A DNA stretch of 64,000 bases, from contig NZ_FOGE01000001.1 of the NCBI RefSeq assembly GCF_900111125.1, positions 427,928-491,927 of the forward strand. The letters are read 5' to 3'. Positions within the stretch are counted from its first letter, which is position 1. Every line of letters starts with the position of its first letter. The position numbers and the translations under genes are program-made. The notes below the pieces were generated by a model that saw nothing but the letters and a program-made list of their open reading frames with translations, searched no databases and was not told the origin of the DNA. The stretch is from Sphingobium sp. YR768 (GTDB lineage: Bacteria > Pseudomonadota > Alphaproteobacteria > Sphingomonadales > Sphingomonadaceae). Of this stretch, positions 59,506-64,000 are shown piece after piece.

Positions 59506-62500
59506 GGGTAGAGCTGGACGGCGGCACCGTCATCGAAATCGGCGCGACGGAAGCCGCGCCGACGATCGGCATCGTCGATTATAGCCGCCGCGAAACCGAT
59601 GATTTCGGCGTCACCACCGTCGTTCCGCGCGGCTTTGCGCGCACCATGTCGGTGCGGGTCAAGGTCGATACGGACGATGTCGACGCCGTCCAGCGCCAGC
59701 TGGCGGCCCTGCGCGCCACGCCCGCCCGCTGGGTGGCCGATGATCGCTTTGACGCCCTGTCCTTTACCGGCTTCTACAAGGAATTTTCGCTAGACCTTGC
59801 CATTCCTCCAGTCAGCTATTGCACGCTGACCATAGAGGGGCTGGCGCAGGACGTTGCCTATCCGGACCCTGGCACCGATCCGGCGCCGGATCATCGGGCG
59901 TCGACGCTGCGCCTGTTGCAGCCCGTCACGGTCACCGATGCGGTGCTGGTGTCCTCCACCATAGACGAGGATGATTATCCGGCCTGGTCGGGCGCGGCGA
60001 CCTATGCGCTGGGCGCGCGGGTGATGGTGGCGGCGACGCACCGCATCTATGAGAGCGCGGCCGACGCCAACGCCGGCAATGATCCGACCGCGTCGGCGCT
60101 GTGGATCGACATAGGCCCAACGAACCGGTGGGCGATGTTCGACCAGGCGCTTGGGTCACTGAGCGAGGCTGACGCGCCGATCGTCGTCCGTCTCGATCCG
60201 ATCGGTTCGGTCAATGCGGTCGCGCTGCTGGACGTGACGGCGGCCACCGTGCGGGTGGAGGCGGCAGGCTATGACCGGACGCAGGTAGTGGCGTCGTCGC
60301 CCGGCGCGACGGTATTTCTTGACCTGCCCGTCACAGTCGGAACCATCACCGTCACGATCTGGGGCGCGGGCGACCTGTCGGTGGGCACGCTGCTGATGGG
60401 CCAGCTGGTCGGGCTAGGCCTGACCGAATCGTCGCCCACGGCGGCCATCACGGATTATAGCCGCAAGGAAACCGACGATTTCGGCGAAGTGACGCTGGTC
60501 GAACGCGCCTGGGCAAAACGCATGTCAGTGCGGGGGCTGATCGACACGGCCGCACTCGATATCGTGGCGGGGCGGATCGCCAATGTGCGCGCGCTGCCAT
60601 CGCTCTGGATCGGTGACGACGCGCTGGAAAGCGTCACGGTCTATGGGTTCTTCAAGGATTTCTCGATCGAGGTCGGGGAGAATGTCAGCACCCTGTCCCT
60701 GTCGATCGAGGGGCTGAGCGCGGCGGCGAAGGTTGCGCCGATCGTCAGCGGCGATGACATCACGGTGCCTTGGGAGAATGTCAGCGACCCTGACGGCACG
60801 AAGCCGGATGACAATGCGACTGTCGGCGCGCCGGATGACACCAATGTTGGCGATACGCCGGCGCAGGACGTGGCAGCCTCGCTCAAAGCTTTGGGCCTTA
60901 CCACCGACCCGGCGGAGATTGTTAGCGGTGCGCAGGCGCTGGCCGATGCGGTCAAGGCGCTGGCGCTGGCCACCAGCGCCGACGATATCGTGGCCGGGGC
61001 GCAGGCGCTGGTCAATCGGGCGCGATCGGCCGACATGGCGGCTCTTGAGCAGATGATCCTCAATCAGGAGCGTCGCGAGCGGTTTGATGACCTGACGCAT
61101 ATGGGCGGCATCCCCGTCGGCGCCAAGATCACAGAGGAATCTGTGGCGCGCGTCGAAGGCGATGAGGCGCTGGCGTCCAACATCGTGACGCTGGAAGCGG
61201 TCATGACGGTCGATCAGCAGGCCGTGCGGGCGCTGATCCAGCAAGAGGCTACCGCGCGGGCCACTGCGGACAGTGCAGAAGCGCTTTCGCGGGAGGTGCT
61301 GATTGCCGAGGTTCGCACTGAAATGGCTGACGGCAATGCGATCGTGCAAAGCCAGATCGAGAATGAAGCGATCGCGCGCGCCAATGCGATCGAGGCCGAA
61401 ACAGAGCAGCGCGAGCTGGCGATTTCAGAGCTTCGCGTAGAGGTCGACGGGCAGATTGATTTCGTCTCCGCAGCCATCGCCAGCGAGGCTATCACGCGGG
61501 CGAATGCGGATGCGGCGGAGACGCTTCAGCGGACGCAGGCGATTTCCACGCTGCGGACGGAGGTTGATGGTCAGATCGACGTCGTCACGGCGGCAATCTC
61601 GACTGAAGCGACCACCCGCGCTACCGCCGATGCGGCGGAGACAGAGCAGCGCGAGATTGCCGTATCCCGCATCGACAGCGACATGGTCGTGACGCGCGCG
61701 GCAATCACGTCGGAGGCCAGCACCCGCGCCACGGCAGATGCCGCCGAGACGCTGGCCCGGCAGGCGGCCATATCGACGCTCCAGACCGCCGACGCCAACC
61801 TGAACGCGGCGATCGTCACAGAGGCCACGACGCGCGCGACCAACGATGCGGCTGAAACCGCCCTGCGCGAAGCGGCGATATCGTCGTTGCAGAGCACTGA
61901 CGCCTATCTGAATGCAGCGCTGACCACTGAGTTGACCACCCGCGCCACGGCCGATGCCGCCGAAGCGACGGCCCGCCAGGCGCTGGCGGCGACCCTGACC
62001 AGCGACATTGCCGACGCCAATGCCGCGATCGAGGATGAGGCGACCGCGCGGGCCACCGCCGATCTGGCCGAAACCAGCGCGCGCAACACGGCGATTTCGA
62101 CGCTGCAAACCACCGTCAACGGCCAGATCAGCGCCGCCATGGCCGCGATCACGTCGGAGGCCACAACGCGCGCCAGCGCCGATCTGGCAGAGACGACGGC
62201 GCGCAACGGGGCGATATCGGCCCTGACCACCACCATGGACGGCCATGTCACCGATCTGGAGGCGGCGATAGCGAGCGAGGCGACGACGCGGGCGACAGCT
62301 GATGCCGCAGAAACCTCCCAGCGCGAGGCGGCGATATCGTCTTTGCAAAGCGCCGACGCCTATCTGAATGCCGCTTTGACGACAGAGGCGACCACCCGCG
62401 CCAGTGCGGACGCCGCCGAAGTGACGGCCCGTCAGGCGCTGGCGGCGACCCTGACCAGCGATATTGCGGACGTATCGGCGGCGGTGGAGACGGAAGCTGA

Positions 62501-63422
62501 AGCGCGCGTGAGCGCCGATGGCGCCCTGGCCTCACTCCTGTCGGCGGTACAGACCACCGTCGACGGCCACACGGCCGAAGTGCTGACCCTCATGGAGTCC
62601 GTCGATGGCCTCAGCGCGCGCTGGGGCGTGCGCATCACCCGTTCGGGGCCGGGTGGCGAACCGGTGGTGTCAGGAGTGCTGCTTAATGATGACGGGGAGC
62701 AATCTGACTTCTCTGTCCTCGCCGAGAGGTTCCGTGTTGTGTCGAACGGAACTGGCGACCGCTATGAATTTGGCGATGGCAGGCAGGTAATCATCGGCGG
62801 GTCTGTGATGACAATCACAGGTAAGCCTTTCGGCTCTACAGACCAGTTTATCGAATGGACCGGACCGATCGTTTCGGACCTGTCCGAATGCACCCAGGCT
62901 AACGCCATCAAATTTGTCCGCGTCGATGGCGGCGCCTATTTCGGCGGCGGGCTGTCGAGCGGCACGCTCAAGAATGAAGGCACGTCCAGCACGATCAGCG
63001 AAACGGCCTTCATCATTGTGGGGCCGTTCGCCAGCAATGGTGGCCCGGTCAACGTCAACATGTCGGCCACCTTCCAGCATAATTACGAGTGCAGCGCGGG
63101 GACTGGCGCGATCACCGGGTCGGGCGGCGGCACGCTGACGCTTGAGTGGAGCAGCGACGGCGCCGCCTGGACGTTCCTGACGACGATCGGCGTCAATGAG
63201 AGCGAGCGGTTTGTCAGGGTCGATGGCGATCCATCGGTCAGGGACATCGTTCGGTGGGCGATGAGCGCGGCCGGCACCTTCACGTGGACGCCCGGCGCCC
63301 TGGCGGGCGTCTATATCCGCCTGCGCTGGTCCAGCTTCTCCGAGCCGAGCCTGATCGGCTCCAGCATCATGAACACGGCCAAGTCACAGCGCACCTCCGT
63401 CATCGCTGTCGAACAGCCCTGA
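59502..63422 (+). CDS. Large tail-tip protein with duplicated N-terminal domain and repeat stalk
   Basis: 1306 residues. Residues about 24-117 and 317-407 are homologous domains (IVDYSRRETDDFGVTTVVPR versus ITDYSRKETDDFGEVTLVER; YGFFKDFSIEVGENVSTLSL), probably a ring at the tail tip. Between them lies a small module like a carbohydrate-binding domain (YPAWSGAATYALGARVMVAA). Residues about 577-1000 form a stalk of 22-28-residue units (SEATTRATADAAET...ISTLQ). The C-terminus (LSARWGVRITRSGPGGEPV; GFYF-like jelly-roll segments) resembles phage J/DUF1983-type tips and probably contacts the host. It is the likely host-range protein. Confidence 0.82.
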   Translation: MRVELDGGTVIEIGATEAAPTIGIVDYSRRETDDFGVTTVVPRGFARTMSVRVKVDTDDVDAVQRQLAALRATPARWVADDRFDALSFTGFYKEFSLDLAIPPVSYCTLTIEGLAQDVAYPDPGTDPAPDHRASTLRLLQPVTVTDAVLVSSTIDEDDYPAWSGAATYALGARVMVAATHRIYESAADANAGNDPTASALWIDIGPTNRWAMFDQALGSLSEADAPIVVRLDPIGSVNAVALLDVTAATVRVEAAGYDRTQVVASSPGATVFLDLPVTVGTITVTIWGAGDLSVGTLLMGQLVGLGLTESSPTAAITDYSRKETDDFGEVTLVERAWAKRMSVRGLIDTAALDIVAGRIANVRALPSLWIGDDALESVTVYGFFKDFSIEVGENVSTLSLSIEGLSAAAKVAPIVSGDDITVPWENVSDPDGTKPDDNATVGAPDDTNVGDTPAQDVAASLKALGLTTDPAEIVSGAQALADAVKALALATSADDIVAGAQALVNRARSADMAALEQMILNQERRERFDDLTHMGGIPVGAKITEESVARVEGDEALASNIVTLEAVMTVDQQAVRALIQQEATARATADSAEALSREVLIAEVRTEMADGNAIVQSQIENEAIARANAIEAETEQRELAISELRVEVDGQIDFVSAAIASEAITRANADAAETLQRTQAISTLRTEVDGQIDVVTAAISTEATTRATADAAETEQREIAVSRIDSDMVVTRAAITSEASTRATADAAETLARQAAISTLQTADANLNAAIVTEATTRATNDAAETALREAAISSLQSTDAYLNAALTTELTTRATADAAEATARQALAATLTSDIADANAAIEDEATARATADLAETSARNTAISTLQTTVNGQISAAMAAITSEATTRASADLAETTARNGAISALTTTMDGHVTDLEAAIASEATTRATADAAETSQREAAISSLQSADAYLNAALTTEATTRASADAAEVTARQALAATLTSDIADVSAAVETEAEARVSADGALASLLSAVQTTVDGHTAEVLTLMESVDGLSARWGVRITRSGPGGEPVVSGVLLNDDGEQSDFSVLAERFRVVSNGTGDRYEFGDGRQVIIGGSVMTITGKPFGSTDQFIEWTGPIVSDLSECTQANAIKFVRVDGGAYFGGGLSSGTLKNEGTSSTISETAFIIVGPFASNGGPVNVNMSATFQHNYECSAGTGAITGSGGGTLTLEWSSDGAAWTFLTTIGVNESERFVRVDGDPSVRDIVRWAMSAAGTFTWTPGALAGVYIRLRWSSFSEPSLIGSSIMNTAKSQRTSVIAVEQP
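61875..62472 (+). repeat. Duplicated DNA block inside the tail-tip gene
   Basis: Blocks of about 141 bases starting at 61875 and 62331 are nearly alike, both beginning GCGATATCGTC and running through the segment for DAYLNAALTTE...ARQALAATLTSDIAD. They lie within the stalk-coding repeats, 456 bases apart. Confidence 0.8.
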
Positions 63423-63449
63423 CCTCCAAATAAATTCGAAAGGACAAGC

Positions 63450-64000
63450 ATGGCGATCGACGATCAGCTTTCGTCGCTGCTGGATCGTACCGGCACGATT
63501 CTGGCGCGCCAGAATGACTGGGCCGATGGTCAGGTCATGTTGCTGGCCGGATCAAAGGACGATCCGGACAGCTACAACGCTGTGGGCGGTAAGGTCGGCG
63601 ACCTGGGCTATTATCCCGTTCGGAACGTCAACGGTCAGACCGTCTATATGCCGTGCATAGAGCGCCAAAAGGTCATTGCGGACGGCAATGTCGCGGTAGT
63701 CACCGCCCCCGCCATCAAGCGCACGCGGGGCCAGTTGACGCTCAATGAGGTGGGCGGCCGCACCGACAATGACGACAATTCGGAACTCGCTGCCGAATGG
63801 CTGGACGATTGCGCAAAGAACCAGAGCGAAGCCATCCTGGCAAAGGATAGCGATCTCGACGGGGCGCCCGGCACCTATTTCGCCAAGCCCATATTGGTGA
63901 ACCCGAAGAAGCCGCTGAAAATCACTGGTCGACCCGGCACAACCATTCAGGGCGTGACGGATGTCTGGGCCAATGAAACCGATCCAGTGGATTCGCGCGC
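63450..64000 (+). CDS. Tail fibre/tailspike-like protein (5' part, cut by window edge)
   Basis: 183 residues are visible from the ATG at 63450, behind AAAGGA, with no stop before the window edge. The N-terminal part (LGYYPVRNVNGQTVYMPCIE) is followed by the beginning of a pectate-lyase-like beta-helix pattern (LDDCAKNQSEAILAKDSDLD, then KPLKITGRPGTTIQGVTDVW), as in phage tailspikes. This implies receptor binding or polysaccharide cleavage, but the catalytic part is not in view. Confidence 0.65.
   Translation, partial: MAIDDQLSSLLDRTGTILARQNDWADGQVMLLAGSKDDPDSYNAVGGKVGDLGYYPVRNVNGQTVYMPCIERQKVIADGNVAVVTAPAIKRTRGQLTLNEVGGRTDNDDNSELAAEWLDDCAKNQSEAILAKDSDLDGAPGTYFAKPILVNPKKPLKITGRPGTTIQGVTDVWANETDPVDSR

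Overview
The window looks like a chromosome segment of a sphingomonad (Sphingobium/Sphingomonas-like alphaproteobacterium). The DNA is GC-rich, the flagellar genes carry RpoN-type promoters, there are CCGTTCG-type extragenic palindromes, and the ScfR-type regulator, Pit/DUF47 and TonB-receptor genes fit that group. The genus is inferred from composition and gene content only.

Region 1 (1-14.7 kb) is a flagellar cluster. The minus strand carries flhA (cut by the window edge) behind a lytic transglycosylase gene, then a flgN-like gene, flgM, flgA and a compact motA/motB-like pair. The plus strand carries the rod-hook operon flgBCDEF-flgGHIJKL, followed by a full-size motAB pair. Four near-consensus sigma-54 promoters (TGGCAC-N5-TTGCT) precede the transglycosylase, flgA, flgB and flgG genes. 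FlgJ has only the rod domain, so the separate transglycosylase may supply the wall-cutting activity.

Region 2 (14.7-24.8 kb) is ordinary chromosome: a bestrophin-like channel gene with a small membrane-protein gene, a LysR regulator, an ScfR/RamB-type regulator behind a perfect palindrome, a 57-residue protein, a Pit phosphate transporter with an unusual Nudix-DUF47 fusion, a TonB-dependent receptor, a second LysR-type regulator and a tRNA-Gly(TCC).

Region 3 (24.8-64 kb, open at the right) is a prophage entering at the 3' end of that tRNA-Gly. A leftward arm runs from a CI-like repressor through a HIRAN protein, small proteins, a protein with an (Ala-Tyr/Ala-Asp)18 tract, a DUF4326 protein and a C5 cytosine methyltransferase to the integrase. 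The rightward arm starts with Cro/CII-like regulators. It then carries an ASCH-like protein, a helicase-methyltransferase fusion, SSB, a primase-helicase and a repeat-rich candidate replication origin. Packaging, HK97-type head and long-tail genes follow: HNH, TerS-like, TerL, portal, S49 protease, capsid, connectors, tail tube, frameshifted tail chaperones, tape measure, tail-tip protein and a cut-off fibre gene. This is the layout of a long-tailed, lambda/HK97-like siphovirus. The structural genes that can be seen are intact, but the right end is not in view, so completeness cannot be judged.

The most interesting signals are a GGGAAAC -1 frameshift site joining the two tail chaperone frames, an A+T-richer single-gene cassette closed by a strong terminator just before the tape measure gene, the repeat-rich region after the primase-helicase, operator-like repeats flanking the repressor block, and the Nudix-DUF47 fusion.
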